In this document: positions 12,416 to 25,267 of the stretch, piece by piece
How the letters are laid out: every line of letters starts with the position of its first letter
Position numbering within the stretch: position 1 is the stretch's first letter
Assembly (NCBI GenBank): GCA_021464245.1
Contig: JADCRB010000040.1
Coordinates: forward strand, 4,618,273 to 4,682,272
Direction of reading: 5' to 3'
DNA length: 64,000 nucleotides
Source: Carallia brachiata
Taxonomy: Eukaryota; Streptophyta; Magnoliopsida; Malpighiales; Rhizophoraceae
Position numbers and translations under genes: made by a program
Notes under the pieces: model-generated
What the model saw: the letters and a program-made list of their open reading frames with translations, nothing else
Databases searched by the model: none
What the model was told of the DNA's origin: nothing

Positions 12416-13340
12416 CTAGACCAATTGGAGGCTGGCTAGAAGTCTACACTTTTTGTGGAATAAGTTGTTGAAGACTGACTTGTTCCATGGGGTTGCAAGC
12501 TCTTTGCTTTTGCTAAGGAAAGCAAAGACTAGGGAGTTGAGGGAAGACCAATTCTGTCGAACAAAGGTTTCAAAACCAGTATGCAGCATCCACATGGCCT
12601 CGAGACGAAAAGGGCGATTTGTCCTACCACCTTCTGGGGGAGCAAAAAGCTGCAGTAGGAGGGGACAATAGTCTGAATTGAGATAGGGCAAGTGACGGAG
12701 CTGGGCTTCGGGAACTTGAGGAACTAGGCCTTTGAAACCAGAGCCAATTCTCTCACATATGATCCTCGCGTCGTGGCTACTGTTCCACTAGGTGAATTTA
12801 AAGGCACAGAAACTCAGATCAATAAGTTTACAAGCCTCGATATGGTCACGAAAAAAGCGACACCTCCTAATAGTCTCCAAGGAGCCACCTCTCTTCTATG
12901 ACAGATCCAAAATGTCGTTAAGGTTGCCGATTAAAGCCCACAGCAAAGGCATGTCTTCAGAAATCTTCTTAAAGTGCTCCCACGTGTGATCTCTTAGCAG
13001 GTCACTCGGATGAGTGTAGATGCAAGAGAAAATCCAAAAAGGTTTGTGGTGCTCAAAGACCACAGCATGAATTGCCTGTGGAGATTGGTAGAGCACCTTG
13101 AGTTAAACCATGTTAGAGTCCCAAAAGAGCTAGATGCCGCACAGAAAGGGGTCAACACGACAGGAAGCTTTAAAATTTAGTTTTGCCATCACGATATCTA
13201 TTCTAACTTGTTTGATTTTGAATTCCAAGATAGCACCAATACAAGGCTTTTAGAGGGAAAAGAAATCTTTAAGCGTACGAGTAAGCCTCTTCTTATCCGC
13301 ATCACAAACATTCCAAACTAGGAGATTCATCGCGAGTTGG
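12416..13340 (-). pseudogene. LINE apurinic-type endonuclease remnant
   Basis: On the minus strand the segment opens with MNLLVWNVC, the usual first strand of LINE endonucleases. It continues with FWIFSCIYTHP and WALIGNLNDIL (equivalent to the GDFN block) and ends with LNSDYCPLLL (equivalent to SDHCPL) followed by RPFRLEAMW. These are the conserved endonuclease/exonuclease/phosphatase landmarks. Several stops are present. Confidence 0.8.
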
Positions 13341-13461
13341 GGATAGAGGATAGACTCCCGACCGATTGCGCAGGAACTGAGGCAAAGGAAGTTGCCATAG
13401 GCTCTAGGGGCAGGGACTCCATCAGATGTCGGAGCATGGGGGGCTTCAGAAGGAGGCATAG

Positions 13462-14022
13462 TCAAAGGCGACTATGGATGCGGCCTACTATTCTTTTTGG
13501 CGCTTTCTTTTTCTTCAATTCCTTGCCAATTGACCTAGTCGAATAACCTCCAACAGGGTCGAAGGGCTTAGGTTGGGTAAATATGGCCTGGACGTCAAGG
13601 GTGGGAGGGCGCCTACTGAAGGCCTTTTCTAACAGGGCAACCAAATTAGGGATAGCGGAATTAGGCCCATTAGGATTGGGTTTGTCGTGGAATGATGTGT
13701 GCGGTAGGACAGGGGCGCTGGAGGAGGTAGCATGATTGGAATGTTGGGAAGGTCAGGAGGTACCATGATGCTTAACAGGTTGGACGCCAGAGTTACTCGA
13801 CGCGGGAGACTTCTGACCAGCAGTAGGTATGGTAGGACCCAAAGTCTCTGCGGTGGCTGACGAGAGAAGCGGGGCGAGACTATGAAAGGACGCATTAGCA
13901 ATCTCGATAGGAGTCTGAACAACTTGGTTAAAGAGTGATTGATCCTGACAAATCGAAACATCCACGACAAGATCCTCAACGCCACCATCTAAAACAGCAA
14001 ATCGGGACCCCGCAAATGTCAA
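13462..14022 (-). pseudogene. probable LINE ORF1 C-terminal remnant
   Basis: Two overlapping minus-strand open frames rich in P, S and T lie immediately upstream of the endonuclease. The proximal one ends in a basic segment, KELKKKKAPKRIVGR. In plant L1 elements this position is the variable tail of the ORF1 RNA-binding protein. No zinc knuckle was seen, so the call rests mainly on position. Confidence 0.5.
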
Positions 14023-16265
14023 TCAAAATTTCCCCCCTCCGAAAACCTTCATATTTTATTATTTCAAAAAATACAAATTAGGGAAATAAGTTGGAAAAAG
14101 TCAAAAAAAAAAAGGTTGGGAAAAGTCTTTTTGCTGATAAATTTACTTTCTTCTTTTTAAGTGAGGTTTGGATATTATATCCTAAAGATGAAAGAAGGAA
14201 TAGAAGAAAAGAAAAACAATAAATAATGCCGCAAAACAATTTTCCATCTTTGGCGGCTTATCATTTTCCAACTTCAACGTTTGAATAGTATCGGATATAT
14301 TACATATATTAGACGAAGTAGATGTTGATGGTTTCGATCTTAATTCAATAAAAAATTGAGAGTTTCAAAGAGAAAGTTTAAAAAGTTATAAATTAATATA
14401 AACAGTTGAATAATTAAATTTAAAAAAATAAAAAAATAAATTTTAAAAATAATTAAATAAAACTATATTTTTACTGCAATATTATTTATACAAAATTACA
14501 TATATGCTCCTTTTTTAACTAGAGTTTCCAAAGTGGAGAGAAGCACATGGCACTGCCGTGTTTCTTGTGCACAATGCCTTTTTTTTTTTTTTTTTTTCTT
14601 ATTCGCATGGAATACTGTTCAGGTGACAACTATGAAGTCGACTGAAGGACAAAAATAAAAAAATAAAAAAACAGAATAAATCGCACTCTGGACCCTAGTT
14701 TCAAACTTGACATGTCCGTTGAATGAGAAATCGGACAACTACTGGACCAAAATTGGCGAGGTCGGATCGATCAACTGGAGTGGTTTGCAATCTAATCTGC
14801 CATGTTTGTCAGTTTTCAAGGTGTGCTTGGGATTGTGGTTGCAGTTTCGAATTTCTATAATTTATAGAAACACATTACAGTTTAAACCTCCATTTTGAAA
14901 ATACACCATTTTGGTGTAGTGCAGAAATGCAAAAAATACATAACTGTTTAATAACTTTTTTAAGACTAAAATATCTATAGTTACGTAAAATGATTACGAT
15001 TTAGTTATATATAAGAGTTTCTTTTGTAATTATTTTCTATTTTATTTCATTCAAAATACTACAAACAATTGCCAATATCGACGACCATTAACTATCGCCA
15101 GAAGGTTTTGAGACCCTCAGTGACTTTTTTTTAAGACTAAAATATGGTTTTAAGTTATGCTTGTAAAAGAGTATAAAAAGAAGAGAAAATAAAAGAGACA
15201 AAGTAAGAATATGCCCATTCAAATCATGGACAGGAAATAATTACTGTCTGGGTCTTGAGGTTAATTAGTGGACATAGTGGGCTAGAGTATAATTGTTGGT
15301 ACTTATTAGAGAGCAGCTGGCACAAGCATTTTCCTGCGTTAAATTGACCGATGGCCCAGAGATGTGTGAGCGAGAGAGGGTTGAAGAAACCAGCAATTAC
15401 AATAGATTATTTATAATATTATTTTCTTGTGTTTACATCTCAACACATGCATTGTATACGCATTTTGGACATCATCACAAATGGATTTCGCTTGGATCTC
15501 AAGTGAGCTGCCATACATCATCCCCTGACGTGAGGATTAATTTGGTCTCCTTCAAATTGTTTGACATTATTATTATTTTTTTTTTGGTTACTTTCGTTTA
15601 AACAAATGCCGCCAGTGCATTTAATATTAATTATTGAACGACAAAGGATGAGCTTTTAGACCCCCTTCCTTGAATGGACAATATATTTTCTTCATAAAAA
15701 AAAACTATTTACCAGACAATACTTGTCCACTTGCCCATCCGGTTTGAAACTAATTGTGTCTGATGAGGGAATTATATACGATAACTTTTTGAATATTGGA
15801 AAGCAATTTATTTAATTCTTTAAAATGTTCAAAATAAAATGAAATGTCCAAAATTTGAAAGTCATATATAACTTCTTCAAGAAGATTTTTAAAATGAGGA
15901 TAAAAAGTGAATTTTTCTAAATCAGATTATTTTTTTTTTTTGTCAATTGAAAGCTTATTAGGTCGTGAAGTATACAGTAAAATAACTTTTCTCAATCCTA
16001 TGAACCATATACCTACTTTCTAAAATTGGAACACAAAATTTGGAAAATTAAAGTCTAAGTTTTTTAGTGGTGTATCTTTCGAGAGATTTGCTTGTAATTG
16101 ACTATTTTCATTGTTTAAGGTTGTAATTTATCTTGTCAAAGAATTCAACAACATGGTCTTCAGAGGAAAAAAAAAACAAATATAATTATATAAACCCCAA
16201 TAGAACTCTTGCGAAACCCGCATAGCACATCGACCAGAATTCAAACGCACCCGAAAAGAAAAAGA

Positions 16266-16281
16266 GGGGGGGGGGGGGGGG
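16266..16281 (+). repeat. poly-G tract (16 bases)
   Basis: An uninterrupted run of 16 guanines sits in AT-rich DNA. It could form a G-quadruplex on the + strand. Such runs are also prone to length error in assembly. Confidence 0.9.
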
Positions 16282-16729
16282 TGGCGGCATTAAAGAGGCA
16301 ATTTCTTGTTTCGTCGCCCTTGGTCCAAGACATTCTAAAGGCTGACCTCTATTATCCAATCATAGTTAAGGATTAAAGGTCCAAAAAATGATAGTGTGAA
16401 TGGAGGGGGAGCGAAACGATGATGTGAAAGAGAATATCTGGAAACAGAGTTTTGCTTGTCCCCCCAAACAAACAAAAATTCCCTGGCATTTTCAGAGGCA
16501 CTGTTTGGTTGCTGGGCTGGACCATGCCCGCTCTCCGTAGGGGCCACGCTTGTCCTGATCCAGTTAGGTTCTCGTTATATGGTCCAAACCGGAAAACCCA
16601 AAATCCCAATACGTAATAAGATGCAGTCTTGGAGGCGAAAATAACTATTGTCGGATCCTTTAAGAACACACCCTACTGGTTTTGTGTTTTTAAACTTGTG
16701 AAGAGAAATATGAAATTTATAAGAATGTG

Positions 16730-16826
16730 ATAACTACTTTTATTATATAGTTTATGACCCAATAGACCGGATTAAAAATAACAATTATTTTTATTATATA
16801 ATTTATGATCTAATAAACCGGATTAA
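16730..16826. repeat. two-copy imperfect tandem repeat
   Basis: The block AACTACTTTTATTATATAG followed by TTTATGACCCAATAGACCGG recurs about 56 bases later as AACAATTATTTTTATTATAT and TTTATGATCTAATAAACCGG. A similar block occurs at 31674-31715, so this may be part of a dispersed repeat. Confidence 0.6.
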
Positions 16827-19738
16827 AGAAAAATTATGATGAGTCTGTTGGAGTTGGAGAGAACACATCCCAAATATTATTAATCAAGAAGATATTCAAT
16901 TGAAGATTCCTAGTTAAAGATTTACACGCTCCATCCTGTCTAAAAGTAACAGCAAAGCAAAGCAACCACTCAGGTCTACTGGGATAATCCCTAATGGTAT
17001 AGGGGTTGATTACTCTGTATCTCCTCAAAATTTTATCGGCGACATTGAGTTTGATGGGAATACCAAACAAGCCCAGCCCAGAGCTTGTCTAACTAAGCAT
17101 TTGACTGGGTCCGGCCCCGGCTTGTCCTTGTCTTTCCCTTTTTTTTTTTTGGATCTTTGTCCTTGGGTTTTTCTCTCAATGCTTCAAGAAAGAACATGTA
17201 ATATTTGGACCAAAGAAAAAAGAAAAAGAAATATGTACTATGGCCCGGTTATGGAAAGATTTGAACGTAAACAACCCCCTTAATTAGCACTAAAAAGGCG
17301 AATAAATGTCGATGTTATTTATCGTATTACGAGATTATACCTTTCAATTTCATGGTCAACAAAGGGCAGATTATGCATCTCTTTCAGCTTTGAAGATCGT
17401 GCCTTGTGGTAATGCACAAAAATCATCTTTGGCGCCAGGCAACCAATACTTAAGCCTGACAACCTTCTTTCTGCTTTTTTTTTTTTTTTGTTGCAATGTG
17501 ATAGTTAAATTCAACATTGATGGGTTTAATGAACAGTTTCTTATATGAGTTTTACTATATAATTTAATTTTAAATAATAATAAAATAATTATACAATTTA
17601 TCTAAAAATTTCTAATATATTATCATTTTTTATAAAAATTTAATTTGTTCATATCACTTTATTATTATTTAAAAGTTTAGTAGAGAACTTTCGTATTTGT
17701 ATTTATTATACAGAGAAGCAATTTGGCGGCATCACAATTCACAATCAGATTTGAAATATTTCTAAACTTTAAACAAATGTTTTAGGCAATATTGTGATTT
17801 ATCGATGTTCGCCTGTTCGGGCACGGAAGGAATGTAAGCAGCTTCGCCCCTACACATGGTTGGCAAAATTTCCATTCTTTACGAGTTTCTCCAAATCAGG
17901 CATGAATTTTCAAATTGAATCTTAACATACTTATTCAAATTCGTAGTAGAAATGCAAGTTGCTACCCCTTTAACCAAGGTAGCATCCAGCACACATCGGG
18001 CACTTCTTCGTTTATAGCAAGCAATTCCCCATTTTGAAATGCATATGGTAGTATCTGATACAATCAAGGCCCCAGGGTTAATCTTCTTCAACCAATATAA
18101 TTGAGTTGGAGCTTACATCAATTTAAATGTGTCGTTATGCCAAATTTACACTCATTTAAGCCACTCGTAACCTGACCATCTAATGTATCAACCCGCTTTA
18201 TCATGCAACAATCCATATATATTTTACCAAACCTTGGAAAGTTCTAATCATGCGACTCAACTAAAATATCAGTTAGGATGGGGACTTCCAATCCAACATT
18301 TACAATATGTCCAGTTTGCAATTCTCCCGCCCAACTTTTAGCCGATTATTCAAAATCCCAAGTTCATGGCAACATCAATTTATTTGAAAAACTGTCAACC
18401 AAGAGGCTCTTTCTTGCATATAAATCTTCTTTACTCCTTAGGCTCACTCATGCCTAACGGCCAGTTGTTGTGTGAATAACCTTTGAAACAGAAATGAAAG
18501 AAGTTCTAGCCTTCTAGGCACGAATGAGGAAACAGTTACCGATGCAAGAACGTAGCCCCGCTTCGCCATTCACGACATTTGTAACAAATTACACAAAAGC
18601 TTTTGCTGCATTTCTCTCCTTAATTAATTACACGAAAAAAGTACACATTCCTTCCTAATGCTTAGTGGTGTGGGCTTCTTTATCATTATTGCCTAAACAG
18701 CATGATTAGCAATGCTTTTCTCAAGTAGATTTAGTTTCAAGAAAAGAAAATTTAAGCAACAAGTAATAAATAGAGGAAGCAACATAGTAATTATAAAAAA
18801 AAAAATATTGCTCAACTTTATTTAAATAGTATTAAAATAGTAACAGAGTTTCAACTAATAAAATCTAATAATTTATTTATTTTTTAATTTTTTCAATTCA
18901 ATTTTTTAATGACATATATTATTTAAAAATTTTTTTAAACTTCTGAAGCTCTCAAGTTTTTTTTAAATGTAAATTTAATAAAAATAAAAAAACAAAAAAA
19001 AAATAAAATAGAAGGCCGACCATTGACGCAAGTGAATCTTCGGTGATTTATAGTCTCATTGGATTGAGTGGAAAGGTGGGGAACATAAATACATAAGAAA
19101 GAAAGTGGTAAAAAAAATAAATTATTTGAATAAGTGAAAAAAATTGTAAAAAAAAAAGTGCAGATAAAAAAAATGAATAATAATTTGTAAAAAAAAAATA
19201 GTGAGGAAAACAAGTTATTTTGATAAATAGAGAAAATTGTAAGAGAAAAATATAAAATAAATAAATAATAATTTATGAAAAAAATAATGAAAAAAGTTAT
19301 GTAAAAAAATAAATAATAATTTATGAAAAAAATAATAAAAAAATTATTTAAATAAATAAAAAAAACTATAAAATAATAATTATACTGTTTAATTCTTTCC
19401 TTTCCTCCCTCTTATAAAACAAACAGACGATTAAAGTCTTTGAGACGAGCCATAAAATAAAATAAGCAGTTGAAGCGAGAGCCGAGCCCGGTAAAAAGCC
19501 GAGGTTAGCGCTTCCCGTAAGTCCGTAACTCCCGCTAAGCACGCGCGTAGTTGATTAGTTTAACGTGCGAGGACACGTAAGACTTCGGGTTTAAAAGAAA
19601 AAAAAAAAACCCAAAAATCCTCATAAAAGAAAACTCTAAAAAAAAAAAAAAAAAACCCGACGAGTCGTAGGATATAACAAGCTCCCTAGCAAGCACGGCC
19701 ACTCCACTCTCGGTTTTAACCGTCAAGTCTCAACAACT

Positions 19739-19962
19739 CGGAGCGCAGACAGTAAGAGAGAGTAGAAAAATCACACAAACTTTCACTCTTCTCCACTGTC
19801 ACAAGGCCAAACAGACCTGCAGAGAGAAAGAGTGGAGCGCGTCAATGCCATTAATGCCGCTCAGCAGCGAAGCGTGAGTCACTCACACATCAAACAATCA
19901 CTCCCAAATATATCATCTACAGAGCTTTTTTTTTTTTTTAGATTCATAGAAAGAGAGTGAAA
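19739..19962 (+). promoter_or_regulatory. probable 5' UTR of the patatin-like gene, with a short upstream ORF
   Basis: A balanced-composition leader with CT- and AG-rich tracts precedes the start codon. It contains an ATG at 19845 that opens a 10-codon frame (MPLMPLSSEA) ending with TGA at 19875-19877. A second ATG at 19854 is in the same frame. If the transcript starts upstream of 19845, this is an upstream ORF that could lower translation of the main ORF. The transcription start is not visible from sequence. Confidence 0.5.
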
Positions 19963-22063
19963 ATGGAACTCAGTAAGGTAACGCTAGAGATCTTCTCGAA
20001 ACTTGAGCAGAAATGGCTCTCTCACTGCGAAACCGCCACGAAGACTCGGGTGCTTTGCATTGACGGCGGCGGAACCACCGCCGTTGTCGCCGGCGCCGCG
20101 CTTATTCACCTTGAAGACCGGATCCGCCTCGATATCGGCGATCCTAATGCTAGAATCGCGGATTTCTTTGACATTGTTGCCGGTACTGGCATCGGTGCTC
20201 TACTTGCCGCCATGCTCGTCGCCGACGACGGCTCTGGACACCCTCTCTTTACTGCTAGAGATGCTGTCGCATTCATCGCCGACAAAAATTCCAAACTCTT
20301 TAAGGCCAAGCTCTCCGGATTCCTCAGCCGGCGGAGGAGATTCTCCGGGAAGAGCATGGATAATGTGCTGAAGGAAGCTTTTAGGAGAGAGGACGGAAGC
20401 GTCTTGACTTTGAAGGACACGTGTAAGCCTCTCCTCGTTCCCTGCTTTGACCTCAAGAGCTCTGCTCCCTTTGTTTTCTCTTGCGCGGACGCACGCGAGA
20501 CGCCGAGTTTCAATTTCGAGCTCTGGAAAGTCTGCCGCGCCACGTCAGCGACGCCTGGCCTGTTCAAGCCGTTTAACTTGACGTCCGTTGACGGAAAGAC
20601 TTCTTGCACTGCAATTGACGGCGGTCTGGTGATGAACAATCCGACGGCGGCCGCAGTTACGCACGTACTCCACAATAAGCGGGACTTCCCATCGGTTAAC
20701 GGCGTCGAGGATCTGCTTGTTCTGTCGTTAGGTAACGGTCCGTCGAGTGGATCGCTGAGCCGGAGGAAGCTCCGTCAAAACGGCAAGTGCTCTACGTCGT
20801 CGGTTGTGGACATTGTGCTTGATGGAGTGTCGGAGACTGTAGACCAGATGTTGGGCAATGCATTCTGTTGGAACCGCACAGACTACGTCAGAATTCAGGT
20901 ATTTCCAACTTTGCTCTGATTTCAAGGTTATATATGTTTATTTGGTTACTTGGAAAATGTAGCTAAAGAAAGAAAACCAAAGCAGCGACTTCAAGTTCTA
21001 ATTATTCGAGTTTGCTTACTCCATTCGATAAGTCATTTAACCGTTGCAATTCTTTTCCTTCCTGGCATTGGCAATGCATCACAAGGCCAATGATAAGGAA
21101 AAAGGTTGGTGGCCGGCGGAAAAGTCCCATAAACAAAAAAAAAAAAAGTTCGGATTACAATCAGTTGAATTAAGTGTGTAAACAAATAATAATATTTTTT
21201 TTATTTTTTTAGTTATATTTATAATTAAAATAGTTACATATTAAATCTAATAAATTATATTACAAAAATTTTTTTTGAACAAAATTCTGCCAACTATGTA
21301 ACAGTATTCCAATGATAATTAGTCTTCTATTTCCACTGAACAATTGTTATATGACTTGGATTTTCCTTGGCCAGACAGCGGTTTACAAATGCGGATTCAT
21401 ATATCAATTATATTTTTTACGATTGACGATGTTAATATTGTTGTCGGTTTTGTGTGAAAAATCGTGGTAACCATCGAGGATTCCACCTGCCCTTGAAGTG
21501 AGAGACGGAGTTAGGAGAGTTTGACTTGTAGTTCCCTAAAAAAGCCCCAAGAAATGGGATCTAAGATTTTGTTTCCGAGGTGCAGTGCCATGTCTTCGTA
21601 CGTGACACTTCCCTTCTATGCTACTAGCTATTAACAATTTAGCGAAATAAGAGGAAGACAGTTATTTTATCAAATTTAATATATATTTTATTATTTAATA
21701 ATTTATATTATTACATGAATATCAGCGTTTCTGTGGTTACATGTTCAAAAATTTTTTCTGTACATAAAAAAAACACGAAGAAATTTAAACCGTGGGGTGG
21801 TAACCGACGGCTTGAAATTTGTGCAGGAAAACGGATTGACAAGCGAAGGAGTGGTGGGCCCTGCAATGGAGGACGGGGTGTTGAAGGAAAGAGGTGTGGA
21901 GTCGTTGCCGTTTGGCGGCAAGCGGTTATTGACGGAGACTAACGGGGAAAGAATCGAGACCTTTGTACAACGCCTTGTTGCTTCTGGAAAGAGCAACTTG
22001 CCTCCCAGTCCCTGCAAGGAATCCACCGTGAGTCCTCTTGCTGATGGCCGTCAGCTAGTTTAA
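19963..22063 (+). CDS. group III patatin-related phospholipase A (pPLAIII type)
   Basis: Exon 1 is 19963-20898 and exon 2 is 21827-22063, with a 928-nt GT-AG intron after DYVRIQ. The product is 390 aa, close to the length usual for this plant group. The start is the ATG at 19963; an in-frame GTG six bases upstream is not needed. The patatin domain begins about residue 30 with the anion-hole motif DGGGTT (34-39). The nucleophile elbow reads GTGIG (74-78) where classical patatins have GxSxG. The catalytic-aspartate motif DGG is at 219-221 (IDGGLVMNNPTAAAVTHVL). Group III members are known to have this serine-free elbow. They are reported to act on phospholipids and galactolipids and to affect cell elongation and cellulose content. 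The C-terminus (LKERGVESLPFGGKRLLTET) also follows the family. Expected location is cytosol or membrane surface; no signal peptide is seen. The function is inferred from the family. Confidence 0.93.
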
Positions 22064-23605
22064 TATGTTCCTCTGTCCTCCGTTCCCACACCCCCTTCAC
22101 CTTCCTACTTTTTTTTTTTTTTAATTAACTCCCCCGTTTCTTTTGCGTTCATTTTTAGCCGATCTCGGGTTTACTTGAGTAGTCTACGCTTAGAGTTAAA
22201 AGAGTTTAGACGATCCCTGTCTCGATCGCTATTTGAATGTATTAGAAGTTTCCTTGGATGTTGGGTTGTATTAAACGTCAACCATAAATGAGCTGGAAAT
22301 GGTTTATATGATTCACAGTCACTAACTACATCTAGAAAATCGATGATTAATGTATGGCCTTTGCGTTATATCTGTAAAAAAAACTATCACCGCTAGCTAG
22401 TGTGGAAGAAAATTGTTTCGTGTCCTAATTGTGATTGGGGACTGCTCAGCACTTAGAAAAGAGGGTCATTTCTTATGACGTCTAGTTATTTCTGTGAAGT
22501 ACATTTTGTCATGAATTATATATGGGTATTAGAGCCAAAATAAGCCAAAGACATGACAGTACCACGTGCAATTGAATGGGCATGGTCCATGGACAATTGC
22601 GTTTTTATGGTTCGGAGAGGGGGTGGAGTAAAGTTCGAGCAATGCTATAGAAGTATCATTACATTTACATGCCTACTACAAGAAATTTAGGTCCATATGG
22701 TGCACTGATATTTTGTCAAACAAAAGTGAACGGCGGAACTTGTATGGCTCCTTGGTTTCATTCATTTATTAACTATTTTTCTTTCGCCGCGGGGGAAGAG
22801 GTGGGGGGGGGGGGGGTGGGGTTGGGAAGGAGTTTGTTTTGTTGGTTTTCATGTCCTTGAGGAAAGCCGGAGATTTGTTAACGAAAGTGGTTGGGCATAT
22901 AAGATCTCCACCTTACCAGGCCATGCTTGTCATTGTCTGAAAGATGAAATAAATTTATTTATTATTTTTACTCACTTTTTTAAGTATAATTTATTTATTA
23001 TTTTATATTATATAAATTAATTTTATTATTTTTAATTTTAAGTAATTTTATTTATTATTTTGTATAAGATTATAAGAAGATTATGCTAAAAAAATAGTTA
23101 AATTAAAAGTTTTTTGAAATTAAAATCATTTCACTCAAGAGACCCTTCTCACATCTACCGTGCAAGTCAAAAGTATTAGTGGTCACTCGCATTGATTGCC
23201 GTTCCAATGAAACTACAATGAAGGCAAAAAAAAGTAAAAAAAACGTTAGGGTCAGGGTCACTTATCCCATTTCGTTTGCAAAACCTCTAGTAGGTGGCAC
23301 ACATGTAAGCATGCTCAAGTGAAAGGAATCGAATTCCGTCACTAGGCGTTGGATAGAGACCATACAATAACAATAGGGTTAAAAAACAGGAGGGAAAAAA
23401 ATGAAAAATAAAAAATAAGCTTAGAAGCTTCCTTGTTAATTTCATCACTTTTAAGTTTTTGTTTGCATTTGTAGCATTTTAATACTCTCTTTTTTCGTCC
23501 TCTTTTGGTAGGTAAAAAGTTTGGTGAGTGAAAGAAAGTTGTACATCTCTCATTGGTACATGGCATGACTCGCAGCCACTGGTTGCTTGCTTGAAATTAA
23601 TATGG
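22064..23605. other. 3' flank of the patatin gene and intergenic DNA
   Basis: The first part presumably carries the 3' UTR, but no clear polyadenylation signal can be assigned. A 14-base G-run lies at 22803-22816. 22940-23060 is an AT-rich repeat resembling 28160-28250 and 39570-39650. No gene was recognised. Confidence 0.5.
22803..22816 (+). repeat. poly-G tract (14 bases) in a G-rich stretch
   Basis: Fourteen guanines follow GAAGAGGT and are themselves followed by TGGGGTTGGG. The whole stretch could fold as a G-quadruplex on the + strand. Confidence 0.88.
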
Positions 23606-25267
23606 TCCCCTTATTTTGTATCTTTCTGGCTCCCTCTTTCTTTATATAAACTTTTAACAAAATATTACGACATAGAAGTAAGATACTTCATACGTTAGGT
23701 AGAAAAGACACTCCCCCAACACAATGTTGTCTTTAACTTGTTTAATAATGACTTTACGCAAGACAAGATTTACAGCTTGAACATAACGTTAATTTCAATT
23801 GCTGAAAACAGCCCAATATTTGGCTTAGCCAACTCAGGTTGATGCAGAAACAGTCCCAGCATGGTTTAACAAAATAGTATTGCGTGTTTTTTTTCTCCTA
23901 TATTTTAAAATTTTCACTGCAATGCAGATTGTTTTGGTTTCCATGAGAATGCAGTAACAGAGGTAAAATTGGAGAGGGGACCCCAACTGCAATTTTGGCA
24001 ATCCATTTATGGGGAAGCAGATTTCCTAGACAAAGAAAGATACAGAGGAGATGAGCTGGTTTATCATCTCCTCACAACATGACCTTTTTTTTTTTTGTGA
24101 CATTCCAGCCTCAGATGTCTAAAATTGAGAAGGGAAAAATAAGGACGTATACATAAAAATAATTACAAAATTAACATGTAAGATCTAAATCATTAAAAAA
24201 TATATAGAATTTGTTAAAAATAATAAATTATAAAAATTAATTGTGTAATTTCCACATCTCGCACAATAACGTGTGACTTCGTAGTCATGCTCAATTGAAA
24301 ATTTCCAATCTTTCATGTTGGCAAGATATTTTTCTCCGAAATATTTTTGGTGTTTATTTGTAGGATAATAAGCTTTCATGTTCGCGCGCGTCTAATTGAA
24401 AATTATAATTACTATAACATGTCCCTTTGTTAATGGTTACAGCAACCACATTTCCCACAGCGGCCTACGTAAAGTAATTTTCCTTGAAAGCGTCTGTTGT
24501 TGTCACAACACCTTATCGCTAGAAATAAATATATCTTGGATATGGATGGGCTTTGTTTCATTAAAATTACTGATTATCATATATGAAAAGACATAATAAT
24601 TACAATTAATAGTTATGGTGTATATATTTGTAAATTCAGATTTGTTTCTGTAATCATATTTATTTTTCACGTTGTTTTTTTCGTCCTGTCTGTTATATGC
24701 CATCCCTAGAACATACAATCATAGAAAAGGAAGTGTCTCCCTTAGCTTTTTTTTTTTTTTTTTGAAAAAAACAAAAGGAGGTGACAGGGAAGGAGAAAGT
24801 TTTTTTTACATTTTGAAAGTATGAATATGCAAAATGAGAGAGCAGATGTCTCTATTCTCGTCCAAACACCTCGCAGCGTAAAATTTCACCAGTCTGTGAA
24901 TGGTATTTTCGTTAACAGTAAAAATTCATAGGTATATGAAGTCCTCAAACGCTGGTTATACTGGATTAGAGCAAAAAAAAAAAATATTAAGATTTTTTTA
25001 AAGTTAAGATTTAAAGTAATACCAATTATATTTACTATAACATTACGTATACTTAAAATTTTAATTTTTTTAATAAAAAAAGAATTTGAATAGTGCATAT
25101 TTAATTTGTATATACATAGAGGCCTTTCGTTTTTGTTTTGTTTTGTTTTTTTGGGTGACAATGGAGCCCCTTCGTTGAACCCAAGCAGCGTTTATCTCTT
25201 TGACATTTTAGCTAAAAAAAATGTCGTTGAATTAAAAAAACCAAAAAAGTTATAATTAAATAATAAA

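Larger units (their letters stand above)
6745..14030 (-). mobile_element. decayed L1-type LINE, interrupted by an LTR retrotransposon
   Basis: Read on the minus strand from about 14030 to 6745, the pieces follow the usual plant L1 order: ORF1 tail, endonuclease, reverse transcriptase with an FADD box, zinc-binding domain, RNase H, short 3' UTR, and a poly(A) seen as a T-run at 6745-6756. Stops and frameshifts interrupt every domain, so it is inactive. A 2464-bp LTR element (7881-10344) splits the zinc-binding region. No LINE target duplication was identified. The 5' end is a guess based on where coding similarity stops. Confidence 0.85.
14031..19738. other. gene-free AT-rich interval upstream of the patatin gene
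   Basis: No recognised gene or RNA was found. A 16-base G-run occurs at 16266-16281. A two-copy tandem repeat lies at 16730-16826. An open frame on the minus strand at 17879-18091 has mixed composition but no family resemblance. 18780-19400 is extremely AT-rich simple sequence. Confidence 0.5.

Noticed and set aside
16834..17070. 78-codon minus-strand frame with mixed amino-acid composition
   Set aside because: No motif, no splice partner and no recognisable family; cannot be supported as a gene.
17879..18091. 70-codon minus-strand frame in a balanced-composition region
   Set aside because: It reads like protein in places, but flanking sequence in all frames is broken and no family was recognised.
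20106..20675. 189-codon open frame on the minus strand
   Set aside because: It lies wholly opposite patatin exon 1. The GC-rich coding strand creates a stop-free shadow.
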